Position numbers and translations under genes: made by a program | Notes under the pieces: model-generated | What the model saw: the letters and a program-made list of their open reading frames with translations, nothing else | What the model was told of the DNA's origin: nothing | Databases searched by the model: none | Shown here: positions 36,006 to 44,607 of the stretch, one piece after another | Position numbering within the stretch: the first letter of the stretch is position 1 | How the letters are laid out: the number at the start of each line of letters is the position of its first letter | Assembly: GCA_963850425.1 (NCBI GenBank) | Contig: CAWKLF010000001.1 | Location: 1,240,001 to 1,304,000, forward strand | Direction: 5' to 3' | Length of the DNA stretch: 64,000 nt | Origin: Gp1-AA133 sp963850425 | GTDB taxonomy: Bacteria; Acidobacteriota; Terriglobia; Terriglobales; Acidobacteriaceae

Positions 36006-36448
36006 GGCGGCACGCTCCCTCGAAATCTACGCTGAAATTGGAAAGTACTTCGAAGAGGCTACAGGGTCAACGAAATTGTGTGGCCGGAAATGGCGCTTGG
36101 CCGATCGGCGGGCTTTGTTCTCCAGCTTCAGTTAGCAGAGCCAGTGGCGAGGGTTTCCGGGCGAACTCCGATCACGATATCGGGCGAATGGACACTCTTG
36201 CTGATCACCGGGCTCTGACGACGTTTCCACTCCACCAGATAAGGCTTCGACACCTCATCCCGAACCGTAACGCAGATCCTGTCACCTCCGCGCCGCGTGG
36301 CATCCGGCCCGGGGTGTTGCTAAACTCACAGTCCGGTCTCCGGCAAGAGCCTGAAGAAGCGTCGATATGGCTCGTTCGTGCCTTGGCAAAATCGTTGGTC
36401 GCTTGGTACATTCACTGCACTCTTTTTCATGGGGCGGGGTTGCTCGCT
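36006..36448. other. Intergenic region without a recognised gene
   Basis: The frame of the following gene is open leftward through this stretch, but the translation has no hydrophobic segments or domain-like pattern and no good start context. I see no hairpin with a T-tract, no tRNA and no copy of the palindrome families. It probably holds the promoter for the gene at 36449. Confidence 0.5.
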
Positions 36449-36742
36449 ATGTCATTGGTCGTGAAGCTGGAAGACGATCTCGGGGAGCGCAGCGAGTGGG
36501 TCATCCTCCACGGAGTGATCCCCGACTATGGTCAAATGGATTTCCCGTTCCTCAATTGCATCGATCCCTTCGGCAAGACAGTTTTTAATCACTTGCAGGC
36601 GGAGACTTTCCTGTCCGAATGGGAGCGGGTGAAGGATCGCGCCAAGGACGAGTCGCAGCGCGAGGCCTGGCAAAAAGTGAAAGAGATGGCGGAAACCTGC
36701 AAGGGCGATCGGGACCTCTACCTCCGATTCGTCGGGCACTGA
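36449..36742 (+). CDS. Small hypothetical protein
   Basis: A 97-residue soluble protein starting MSLVVKLEDDLGERSEWVI. The second half is helical and charged (FLSEWERVKDRAKDESQREAWQKVKEMAETC), ending YLRFVGH. No known motif is seen. ATG at 36449 is chosen because the upstream open frame is unlike protein. It is convergent with ruvA, 10 bp apart. Its function cannot be inferred. Confidence 0.5.
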   Translation: MSLVVKLEDDLGERSEWVILHGVIPDYGQMDFPFLNCIDPFGKTVFNHLQAETFLSEWERVKDRAKDESQREAWQKVKEMAETCKGDRDLYLRFVGH

Positions 36743-36752
36743 AGCTGCCTGC

Positions 36753-37343
36753 CTATTTCGATAAGCTGCCCAGCGCTTCGCGAAACAACAGATCGAAAGA
36801 AGTGGCCTTCCCGTTCTTCAAGGCTGTGGCCAGAGTCTTTTCCGCCGCCGCGCGTTGATACCCAAGGTTTAGCAAGGCCGATAGGACGTCCTCTTCCATC
36901 GGACTCATCGAAGGAACTGCAATTTCCTGTCCCGAAGAAGCAGGCGGCAACTTGTCGCGCAGCTCCAGCACCATGCGCTCGGCAGTCTTGCGCCCGATGC
37001 CGGGAATGCGCGTCAGGCGCACGATATCGTTCCCCCGAATTGATCCGACCATTTCCTCCGCAGGCATGCCGCTCAGGATCGTGATGGCCAGCTTCGGCCC
37101 GATGCCGCTGACCGTGAGGAGCTTCTCGAAAAGATGCTTGTCCGCCAGACGTAAAAAGCCGTAAAGCGCTATCTGGTCTTCGCGAACGTGCGTGTGAATG
37201 TGCAGGCTGATCTCCGAGCCCAGAGCCGGCAATTCGGAAAACGTCGGCACGCTGATGGTGACGTCATAGCCCACGCCGGCGGTATCGACGATGGCCTGGT
37301 TTGGGTGTTTGACCAGCAGCTTGCCACGCAGGTGAGCGATCAT
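36753..37343 (-). CDS. ruvA: Holliday junction branch migration protein RuvA
   Basis: RuvA binds Holliday junctions and loads the RuvB motor. The 196-residue protein has the three usual domains: an OB fold (MIAHLRGKLLVKHPNQAIVDTAGVGYDV), two helix-hairpin-helix motifs (LLTVSGIGPKLAITIL and LTRIPGIGRKTAERM), and a flexible linker followed by the C-terminal RuvB-contact domain (EDVLSALLNLGYQRAAAEKTL). ATG at 37343 starts at the first conserved strand; the longer open frame upstream has no similarity. ruvB and ruvC are not in the window. Confidence 0.95.
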   Translation of the reverse strand: MIAHLRGKLLVKHPNQAIVDTAGVGYDVTISVPTFSELPALGSEISLHIHTHVREDQIALYGFLRLADKHLFEKLLTVSGIGPKLAITILSGMPAEEMVGSIRGNDIVRLTRIPGIGRKTAERMVLELRDKLPPASSGQEIAVPSMSPMEEDVLSALLNLGYQRAAAEKTLATALKNGKATSFDLLFREALGSLSK

Positions 37344-37511
37344 GCTGGGGACATTGTAGCGTCGATCGTCGCGCAGATGATTAGTGTCCGGATGTTTTGC
37401 AGGGACTAAGATGACCTTCCTGGAGGTACAGGGGAATCGCGCGGTTCCTGCGCCGCTTTGTGTCCTCCGAGGTGAAGGAACTGGTCTGCACTTCCTTCTC
37501 AAGGACGCCCC

Positions 37512-37958
37512 ATGCCGATCCGATACAAATCCGCTGCCACTTTCCTCGAAATGCCGCTCGTGTCGATCGCCGTCGGCCCCGACGCCGCAAATCAGGAGTC
37601 GCGAGGTCACGCCCGCGGAGTCATCGCTCTGGGCGACATCGCCACGGGAGTATTCGCCATGGGTGGTGTCGCCCGCGGCGTCGTCGCGCTCGGCGGCGTG
37701 GCCATTGGAGGCATCGCGCTCGGCGGCCTGGGACTCGGCCTGCTAGCTTTCGGAGGACTGGCCGTCGGATATTTCGCCGCGGGCGGTGCCGCCATCGGAT
37801 ACGCCGCCGCCGGGGGACTCGCCATTGGCTACTACGCGACCGGAGGAGCGGCGATCGGCAAGTACGTGGTGGGCCCGCTGCACCGCGACCCCGAAGCCGT
37901 GGAATTCTTTTCGCGCCTGCTGCAGGGAGTACTCGGAAAACTCGGAGCGAGGAGTTAA
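37512..37958 (+). CDS. Gly/Ala pentad-repeat protein
   Basis: A 148-residue protein whose centre (about residues 36-118) is some 17 consecutive pentads of the form G-x-hydrophobic-A-x, arranged as decads such as GVFAMGGVAR, GVVALGGVAI and GYFAAGGAAI. It is flanked by a short N-terminal part (RYKSAATFLEMPLVSIAVGPD) and a C-terminal helix (RDPEAVEFFSRLLQGVLGKL). The strict five-residue period could form a beta-helix or a glycine-zipper membrane bundle. AAGGA lies upstream of the ATG. It sits between ruvA (divergent) and the UvrC-like gene. I do not recognise a family with a known role. Confidence 0.7.
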   Translation: MPIRYKSAATFLEMPLVSIAVGPDAANQESRGHARGVIALGDIATGVFAMGGVARGVVALGGVAIGGIALGGLGLGLLAFGGLAVGYFAAGGAAIGYAAAGGLAIGYYATGGAAIGKYVVGPLHRDPEAVEFFSRLLQGVLGKLGARS

Positions 37959-38011
37959 CTCCCGTGCGACGCCCCCTGTTCGCGCGCCAGTCATCCGACT
38001 AGAATCTTTCT

Positions 38012-39184
38012 GTGCTTCTCCACCGGCTTGACTTCGATGCAGGCCGCGACCAGGAGATCTTCTCCTCCTTCCCCGCGCAACCTGCGGTCTTTCTCCTGCG
38101 TGGCGACGAGGGCTCGGAACCGTACGTCACCAAGACGGCGAACCTGCGACGCCGCCTGCAGCGCCTGCTGTCGGTCCCGGAAGAGCGCACCAAGCGCCTG
38201 AACCTGCGCGACCGCGTTCGCACCATCGAATACACGCCGACAGGCTCTGACTTCGAATCCGGATTTCTTCTTTACCAGTTGCTGCGGACAACATTCCCGA
38301 AAACCTATGCGACACGCCTGCGCCTGCGCTTCGCGCCGATGGTGAAGCTGCACCTCGAAAACGAATACCCACGCGCCTCGATCACCACCCGCCTCGGGCG
38401 TCTTAACGGGAAGTCGCTCTATTACGGCCCCTTCCCCTCGCGCACCAGCGCCGAGAAATTCGCGAACGACTCACTCGACTTCTTCAAGATGCGCCGCTGC
38501 GTCGACGACCTGCATCCCGACCCGGCCTTCCCGGGCTGCATTTATTCCGAAATGAAGATGTGCCTGGCGCCTTGCTTCAAGGGCTGCAGCGACGACGATT
38601 ATCGCGAGGAAGTGAAGCGCGTGCAGGCTTATCTCGACAGCGGCGGGGTGTCGCTCGAGCGCGAACTTTCGCACCAGCGCGACGATGCCTCCCATAACCT
38701 TGACTTTGAGAACGCGGCCGCCTTGCACGCGCGCGTCGAAAAGCTGCAACCGCTTCTCGCGCAATTGCCTGAGCTCGTCCGGCGCATCGATCGCCTGGCC
38801 GGAGTGATGGTGCAGCGCTCATGGGCGGAGAACTGCGTGGCCCTGTTCCGCATCGATGGCGGCTGCATCGCCGGACCGGCGGCGTTTGCCATCCAGTCGC
38901 CTGAGCACACGAAGTCGCAATCCATGGAATCACGCGTCCAACTCGCTTTGGACGCGATTACAACTCCGCCATCGGCCGGCGCCTTGCAAACCATGGAGCA
39001 CCTTGCCATTCTTCGTCGCTGGTTCTATCGAGGAGCCCGGGCCGGAGAAATTTTCCTCGCGGACGACAAGAACACGCTGCCGATGCGCCGGATCGTTCGA
39101 GGCATCGCGCGCGTCTATCGTGGAGAGGGCCCGGAGATTCTGCCCGGAGGCGGCGCCATTCCTGAAAAAAGCGATTTGCAGTGA
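38012..39184 (+). CDS. UvrC-like GIY-YIG protein lacking the C-terminal nuclease half
   Basis: A 390-residue protein related to the first half of excinuclease subunit C. The N-terminal domain (PAVFLLRGDEGSEPYVTKTANLRRRLQRLL) aligns with GIY-YIG nucleases but has lost the canonical Tyr pairs. A cysteine-rich segment follows (RRCVDD, then FPGCIYSEMKMCLAPCFKGC), as in UvrC, and then a UVR-like coiled coil (HNLDFENAAALHARVEKLQPLL). The RNase H-like endonuclease and HhH domains of full UvrC are absent. The GTG start lacks a clear ribosome-binding site. It may be a Cho-like or inactive repair accessory protein. Downstream is a DinB-fold gene only 3 bp away. Confidence 0.8.
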   Translation: MLLHRLDFDAGRDQEIFSSFPAQPAVFLLRGDEGSEPYVTKTANLRRRLQRLLSVPEERTKRLNLRDRVRTIEYTPTGSDFESGFLLYQLLRTTFPKTYATRLRLRFAPMVKLHLENEYPRASITTRLGRLNGKSLYYGPFPSRTSAEKFANDSLDFFKMRRCVDDLHPDPAFPGCIYSEMKMCLAPCFKGCSDDDYREEVKRVQAYLDSGGVSLERELSHQRDDASHNLDFENAAALHARVEKLQPLLAQLPELVRRIDRLAGVMVQRSWAENCVALFRIDGGCIAGPAAFAIQSPEHTKSQSMESRVQLALDAITTPPSAGALQTMEHLAILRRWFYRGARAGEIFLADDKNTLPMRRIVRGIARVYRGEGPEILPGGGAIPEKSDLQ

Positions 39185-39187
39185 GAC

Positions 39188-39679
39188 GTGGACCCCATGA
39201 AGACCAATCCTGATAAAGCAATCCGCCAGCATCTTCTCTACCTCTTGAAGGATGGCGGCGCCCACGCCAAGTTCGACGACGTCCTCGGCGACTTTCCAGC
39301 GGAACTTCGCGGCAAGAAGCCGGCCAACTTTCCGCATACCGCATGGATGCTGCTCGAGCACATGCGCATCGCGCAATGGGACATCCTGGAATTCAGCCGC
39401 AACGCCAAGCACGCTTCGCCCAAATGGCCCGGGGGTTACTGGCCCAAGACCGAAACGCCTCCAAGTGCGGCGGCGTGGACGAAGAGCATTGCCGGTTTCC
39501 GGAAGGATCTGAAAGCAATGGAGGGCTTAGTCTCAAATCCCAGGACCGATCTGTACGCGCCGTTGTCCTGGGGTGACGGCCAGACCGTGCTACGCGAAGC
39601 GTTGCTGGTTGCCGACCACAATGCCTATCACCTGGGGCAGTTGGTGGCGTTGCGACGCCTGCTAGGTGCGTGGGTGTAA
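39188..39679 (+). CDS. DinB family protein
   Basis: A 163-residue DinB-fold protein. Metal-site histidines are in FPHTAWMLLEHMRIAQWD (about residues 50-58) and VADHNAYHLGQLVALRR near the C-terminus. It has no signal peptide, unlike the one at 20575. The GTG at 39188 or the ATG at 39197 could be the start. It follows the UvrC-like gene by 3 bp, so the two are probably cotranscribed. DinB genes were first noted as DNA-damage inducible in Bacillus, which may fit this neighbour, but the activity is unknown. Confidence 0.83.
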   Translation: MDPMKTNPDKAIRQHLLYLLKDGGAHAKFDDVLGDFPAELRGKKPANFPHTAWMLLEHMRIAQWDILEFSRNAKHASPKWPGGYWPKTETPPSAAAWTKSIAGFRKDLKAMEGLVSNPRTDLYAPLSWGDGQTVLREALLVADHNAYHLGQLVALRRLLGAWV

Positions 39680-39712
39680 GGGGATGTTGGGGTCGCACCC
39701 GCCAGCCGGCTT

Positions 39713-41269
39713 TTATGCCACTTCGACCTTTCGCAACCGCACCGGTCGCGTGCTGTGTGTTGGCCGCTTGCGGAAGATGACGCGCACCTGGTCTCGCCAC
39801 CGCTCATCGATCCCCACCAGGGTCCAGTCGATGTCCGCCACGTAGCGCAGTACGGTGTCGGTTGCGGGATGGACGTGCAGCGCAGGAGCAACCAGCAGAA
39901 GCAACGGGTCTTCCTCCGACAGCTCGTGGCCGGGGAAATATCCGAACTTCTGAAACTCGCCGCGCCCATGATGCCACTGCACCCGCGACCAGTAATCCAA
40001 TCCCTGTAGCGGCAAATGGATATCCTCGTCCGCTTTTAACTCGACCACCGCCAGCCGCCGGTCGTGCGTGCTGGTCAACACGTCGAGCATGGCGCGATCG
40101 GATGCCGAAAATGCCGGCACCTGGGAATAGAGGCAACTACCATCGAGCCTCTCGTCGAGGGCCCTGACATCGTGCAGGACCAGCGATTCGAGCCAGCGTT
40201 CCGGGTGCAGTCGCCACAACAGCTGATGACGCTCGCCGTGCGGCCCGCGCGTGACGCGCATGCGGCGCACCAGTTCTGCGAAGGCGGCGCTGGATTGGTC
40301 GTCAAGCGCGCGTTCTTCCGCGCCGATTCCGAAAACAATCTCCTGCGCAGCACGGAAGGATCCAGGCTCGTGCGCAACTCGCGCTCGGGCAAACTCCAGG
40401 CCTCGCCAGCGAAAAGCTACCTCCGCCGTCGACAGCGCAGCAACTTCACTCTCCGGAAGCATGCTGAGTACGCGGTGAATCGATTCGGCAAAGCGTTCCA
40501 GCACCGCGGCCTCGTCCGGACAGTGAACCAGCCGCGTCGCGATGTTTCCCCGATCGCCAATGTCGACAGCGGTCAACTCGGCCTGGCGCTCGTCGAACTC
40601 GTACAGCTGCCACTTGGCCGCCTCGGCATTCAGATGCGCCATGCGCTCGCAGGTCAGCGCCGATGTCCCTGGCGGCAAAAAAAGCTTTATGCCTTCGACC
40701 AGCACGCCATGGTCTTCCGAATTGCGGCATGCGTCCAGCCACAGGATGGCGAATGTCAGTGCGGCATCGATGGAGCTCTGCGTTTCTTCCTGGTTAACCC
40801 CGAGGACTGCGAATGCCGTACGCCCCTTCCGCAATATGCCGCGCGCATAGATCGGGCCGAAGGAACGTTCCAGGTCCATCGCGTTGCTCAGCCTTGTCAA
40901 GCTGAAGTCGGGGAAGTTTCTTTCCAGCGCTCGCCTGAGATGCTGCTGGTACATCGAACGTGCCGCCTTTCGAGCCGTCGGCGTGCGATGATCGTGCCCC
41001 TTGCAGATCTCAAGCTTCGAAGGCCGCGACTGGCCAAGCCTTTGCACTACCAGTCGAAGACTGCCATTACGGACTTCGCTGTCCAGAATACGCCGTACTA
41101 CGTTCCGCTCCGCGGACCATAGGTGCAGCAGGCACTTGTTGTAATCCCCGGATACGGAATACCTCGAGTCGGCCAGGTCGAAGATGCGGGCGCCATCTTC
41201 CAGCACCACAGCGTGCCGCGACCCGCCGAGGAACTCTTCCATCGCGCGGCTGAGCGATTCTGCAGTCAT
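39713..41269 (-). CDS. Unassigned 518-residue protein with RecB-like PD-(D/E)XK motifs
   Basis: A large soluble protein of no recognised family. Near the C-terminus it shows a nuclease-like core: Asp396 in AMLDVLTSTHD, Glu410 and Lys412 in LAVVELKADED, and Gln422 with Tyr426 in LQGLDYW. That is the D-ExK-QxxxY pattern of RecB-family PD-(D/E)XK nucleases. The first 380 residues are helical and mixed, with no motif I can name; LWRLHPERWLESLVLHDVRAL precedes the core. It is convergent with the DinB-fold gene and divergent from tldD. It may act on DNA in repair or defence; this is inference from the motif alone. Confidence 0.65.
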   Translation of the reverse strand: MTAESLSRAMEEFLGGSRHAVVLEDGARIFDLADSRYSVSGDYNKCLLHLWSAERNVVRRILDSEVRNGSLRLVVQRLGQSRPSKLEICKGHDHRTPTARKAARSMYQQHLRRALERNFPDFSLTRLSNAMDLERSFGPIYARGILRKGRTAFAVLGVNQEETQSSIDAALTFAILWLDACRNSEDHGVLVEGIKLFLPPGTSALTCERMAHLNAEAAKWQLYEFDERQAELTAVDIGDRGNIATRLVHCPDEAAVLERFAESIHRVLSMLPESEVAALSTAEVAFRWRGLEFARARVAHEPGSFRAAQEIVFGIGAEERALDDQSSAAFAELVRRMRVTRGPHGERHQLLWRLHPERWLESLVLHDVRALDERLDGSCLYSQVPAFSASDRAMLDVLTSTHDRRLAVVELKADEDIHLPLQGLDYWSRVQWHHGRGEFQKFGYFPGHELSEEDPLLLLVAPALHVHPATDTVLRYVADIDWTLVGIDERWRDQVRVIFRKRPTHSTRPVRLRKVEVA

Positions 41270-41409
41270 ACGCCTATTTTCCCGGTTTCCCCCGTACGCG
41301 TCTGTGACCTGTGAACGTGGCCGGAAATGCCTGGCCGGTATGGGATAATGAAGAAAACCAACTGAAACCCCTCCGGAGTCTCTGTCCGGGTCTGAGGCAT
41401 CTAATCATC

Positions 41410-42861
41410 GTGAATCAGGAAAACTTTTTTTTTAAGCATTACGGCCTGACCCAGCAGGACTTACCTCGTTACCTGGCAGCAGCGCTCTCTGCCGGCGGTG
41501 ACTACGCGGACCTTTATTTTGAATATCTTTCTTCCACCTCGCTGATGGTGGACGAGTCCATGGTGAAGTCGGCTTCGCAGGGGATTTCGGCGGGCTGCGG
41601 CGTTCGCGTCGTGTCTGGCGAACGCACCGGGTACGCCTACACCGATGACCTGTCACCCGAGCGCATCTTGCATGCGGCGCGCACCGCTGCTCTGATCGCT
41701 TCCGGCCCGGCGAAAACGCCGGTGGTCGGCTTCCAGCAGAAGCAGGCCCGCAGCCTGTATCCGGTCACGCTGCCTTCGGTGGACGCGGAAATCACCGCGA
41801 AAGTCGAACTGGTCATGCGCATCGATGCTGCCGCCCGCGCCTACGATCCGCGCATCAAGGAAGTTCGCGCCAGCTACGCCGACGAGCTCCGCAACATTCT
41901 CATCGTGACCTCCGACGGCACGATGGCGGAAGATTCCCAGCCTCTGGCACGCCTGAATGCTTCCTGCATCGCAAAGAGCGAGCCGCTGTCTGGCCGCGGC
42001 AGTTCGGGCGGCGGCGGGCGCGTTGCCCTCGACTTCTTCTTCGGCGAAAAAACTCCTGAGCATTTTGCGAAGGAAGCCGCTCGCCAGGCAATTCTGCAAC
42101 TCGACGCGCGCGAGGCGCCCGCCGGCGAAATGGAAGTCGTCCTCGGTCCCGGTTGGCCCGGCGTTCTCCTGCACGAAGCTGTCGGTCACGGACTGGAAGC
42201 AGACTTCAACCGCAAGAAAACTTCCGCTTTTGCCGGTTTGCTCGGGCAGAGGGTCGCGAGTGACAAGTGCACGATCGTCGACAACGGCACCATGCCCTGG
42301 CGTCGCGGATCGCTTAACGTCGACGACGAAGGGCAGCCTACCCAGGAAACCGTGCTGATCGAGAACGGAATCCTGAAGGGCTATCTCAGCGACAAGCTTT
42401 CCTCAAAGCTGATGGGCATTGCCGACACCGGTAATGGCCGGCGTGAAAGCTACGAACACATTCCCATGCCGCGCATGACCAACACTTACATGCTCGCCGG
42501 CCAGGACAACCCCGAAGACATTATTCGTTCGGTGAAGCATGGCGTGTACGCGGTGAATTTCGGCGGTGGGCAGGTCGACATCACCAATGGAAAGTTCGTG
42601 TTCGGCGCGTCTGAAGCCTACATGATCGAAGATGGCAAGGTCACCGCTCCCATCCGGGGCGCCACACTGATCGGCAACGGTCCGGACGTGCTCACCCGCG
42701 TGTCGATGGTTGGCCACGATCTCCAACTCGACGAAGGCGTAGGCACGTGCGGCAAAGACGGCCAGGCCGTGCCTGTCGGCGTCGGCATTCCGACGATCAA
42801 GGTCGATCGCCTGACGGTAGGTGGCACCGCGAAAAAAGATACCGGCGGGTTCATGCAGTAG
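41410..42861 (+). CDS. tldD: TldD family metalloprotease subunit
   Basis: TldD forms a heterodimer with TldE (PmbA) and supplies the zinc active site, cleaving unfolded peptides and processing some peptide natural products. The motif LLHEAVGHGLEADF gives HExxxH; the N-terminal region has LYFEYLSSTSLMVDESMVKSASQG, and GGGQVDITNGKFVFGASEAYMIEDG is conserved near the end. GTG at 41410 starts MNQENFFFKHYG; the open frame continues 33 codons further, but with weak content. tldE follows 127 bp downstream. At 483 aa it is of normal length. Confidence 0.93.
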   Translation: MNQENFFFKHYGLTQQDLPRYLAAALSAGGDYADLYFEYLSSTSLMVDESMVKSASQGISAGCGVRVVSGERTGYAYTDDLSPERILHAARTAALIASGPAKTPVVGFQQKQARSLYPVTLPSVDAEITAKVELVMRIDAAARAYDPRIKEVRASYADELRNILIVTSDGTMAEDSQPLARLNASCIAKSEPLSGRGSSGGGGRVALDFFFGEKTPEHFAKEAARQAILQLDAREAPAGEMEVVLGPGWPGVLLHEAVGHGLEADFNRKKTSAFAGLLGQRVASDKCTIVDNGTMPWRRGSLNVDDEGQPTQETVLIENGILKGYLSDKLSSKLMGIADTGNGRRESYEHIPMPRMTNTYMLAGQDNPEDIIRSVKHGVYAVNFGGGQVDITNGKFVFGASEAYMIEDGKVTAPIRGATLIGNGPDVLTRVSMVGHDLQLDEGVGTCGKDGQAVPVGVGIPTIKVDRLTVGGTAKKDTGGFMQ

Positions 42862-42925
42862 GAACCGCTGCTGGCCGCCGGCTGCTGGCAGGCGAAATCC
42901 GTGAGCGATTTACCGATCGACAGTG

Positions 42926-42952
42926 TCATCCTGAGCGAAGCGAAAAATCCAT
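42926..42952. repeat. Truncated TGTCATCCTGAGCG dispersed element
   Basis: The left end of the element family seen at 9034-9107 and 44460-44505, here in the tldD-tldE gap and directly followed by a CTCTGT-type repeat (42959-42980). Confidence 0.55.
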
Positions 42953-42988
42953 GCACTGCCTCTCTGTACTCTGTGGTGAAGATTCTCT

Positions 42989-44378
42989 ATGTCTCCTACT
43001 GAACTCGAAACACGAAACCCGAAACTCGAAACGGACCTGAAAGAACTCGCGCAAGACCTCGTCCGTCGCGCCATGGCCGGCGGAGCCACCGCGGCCGAAG
43101 CCGTGATCCGCGAAGGCGACGAGTTCTCCACTACCGTCCGTCTCGGCCAGGTAGAAACCTTGAAAGAATCCGGCTCGCGCGCCGTGGGCGTACGCGTGTT
43201 CAACGGCAAACGCGCCGCCAGTACGTATTCGAGCGACTTCACCCGCGAAGGTCTCGACCGCATGCTGAAGTCGGCGCTGGAGTTGTCGAAGATCACGTCG
43301 GAAGATCCGTTCGGCGGAATTCCCGACGCCAGCCAACTTGGTTCGCTGACCGGCGATCTCGACCTCTACCACGAGGACGTCTACTCGCTGCCCGGAACCG
43401 AGCGCATCGACTACGCACGCCGCGCCGAAAAGGCCGCGCTCGATTTCGATCCGCGCATCAAAAATTCTGAAGGCGGCTCCTTCGACGCCGCTACCGGACG
43501 CAAAATCCTCGCCAACTCGCACGGCTTCGTTGGCGAATATCGCCGCTCGTATTGCTCGGTCGCCGCGATCCCTATCGCCCAGGACGACAAGGGCGCGATG
43601 CAGCGCGATTACTGGTTTTCCGTCGCCCGCAACCTGGGCCGTCTCGAACCCGCCGAGCAAGTGGGCCGCATCGCCGCCGAACGGACGATCCGCCGCTTAG
43701 GGGCGCGCAAGGCGAAAACTGCCGAGGTCCCGATCATTTTCGATCCGATGGTGGCCACATCCATCCTGGAGCACATCTTCGAAGGCGTGAACGGCGATTC
43801 GGTCTATCGCGGCGCTTCTTTTCTGGCTGGCAAGCTTGGCCAGAAGATCGCAGGCGATAACGTCACCGTCATCGACGATGGAACCATTCCCGGCGGTTTC
43901 GGCACCAGCCCATTCGACGGCGAGGGCATCCCCACGCGCCGCAAGCTGGTAATTGAAAATGGCGTGCTGAAGTCATACCTGCTCAATACCTACACCGCCA
44001 AAAAGCTCGGGCTCGCGACCACCGCCAACGCCTCCCGCGGCCTCGCCGGAACACCCGGGATCGGTCCCGGCAATTACTTTCTGCAGCCCGGGAACGAAAA
44101 CTCCGAAAGAATTGATCGCCGAGGTGAAAGAGGGCCTGTACGTCACCGAGTTCCTCGGCCACGGCGCGAACCTCGTGACGGGCGACTACTCGCGCGGCGC
44201 CTCCGGTCTCTGGATCTCCGGCGGAGAACTCACGTATCCCGTGGAAGAGATCACCGTCGCCGGCAACCTGAAAGACATGTTCTTCCACATCTCGGACATC
44301 GCGAACGACCTGGAATTTCGTGGGTCGGTGGCATCGCCCACTTTGCGCATCGATGGGCTTACCGTGGGTGGTGAGTAG
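42989..44378 (+). CDS. tldE: TldE/PmbA subunit, with an apparent +1 frameshift near its C-terminus
   Basis: TldE (PmbA) is the partner of TldD; it shares the fold but not the zinc motif. Conserved parts include GDEFSTTVRLGQVETLKESGS, ARRAEKAALDFDPRIKNSEG, RKILANSHGF and DDGTIPGGFGTSPFDGEG. The frame is correct to about 44090 (NYFLQPG). After that the expected sequence (TKTPKELIAEVKEGLYVTEFLGHGAN through RIDGLTVGGE) continues in the next frame to a stop at 44378, so one extra base lies in 44090-44096. Read uncorrected, the protein would carry a wrong Arg-rich tail. The first residues (TELETRNPKLETD) are repeat-derived. Confidence 0.88.
42999..43032. repeat. GAAACTCGAAAC-type repeat at the start of tldE
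   Basis: A run of ACTCGAAAC/ACGAAACCC units, common between genes in this window in similar form (23086-23170), here read as codons 4-15 of tldE. Confidence 0.6.
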
Positions 44379-44459
44379 AAGATTCCTTTCACCACGAGAG
44401 AGGCGCAGAGAAACCAAAAGTTATCAAAGACGAAGAAAACTCAAAGAACCTAACAAAAT

Positions 44460-44505
44460 TTGTCATCCTGAGCGGAGTGAGGCGAAAGCCGAACGTAGTC
44501 GAAGG
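44460..44505. repeat. Dispersed TGTCATCCTGAGCGGAGTGAG element
   Basis: A copy of the TTGTCATTC/TGTCATCCTGAGCG family in the gap after tldE. It is followed at 44549-44573 by a CTCTGTGCCTCTGTGG repeat. Confidence 0.6.
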
Positions 44506-44607
44506 ACCCCGCGTGCCCGGCGATTGCAACCCCAGCGCTTGGAATCTCGGTGGCTCTGTGCCTCTGTGGTGAATTCGCACTTGTCGATACAGGAGTAAAA
44601 TCCCCCC

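Noticed and set aside
40064..41122. Plus-strand ORF opposite the PD-(D/E)XK protein
   Set aside because: The minus-strand protein has the coherent nuclease motif and better composition; this frame is Arg-rich shadow.
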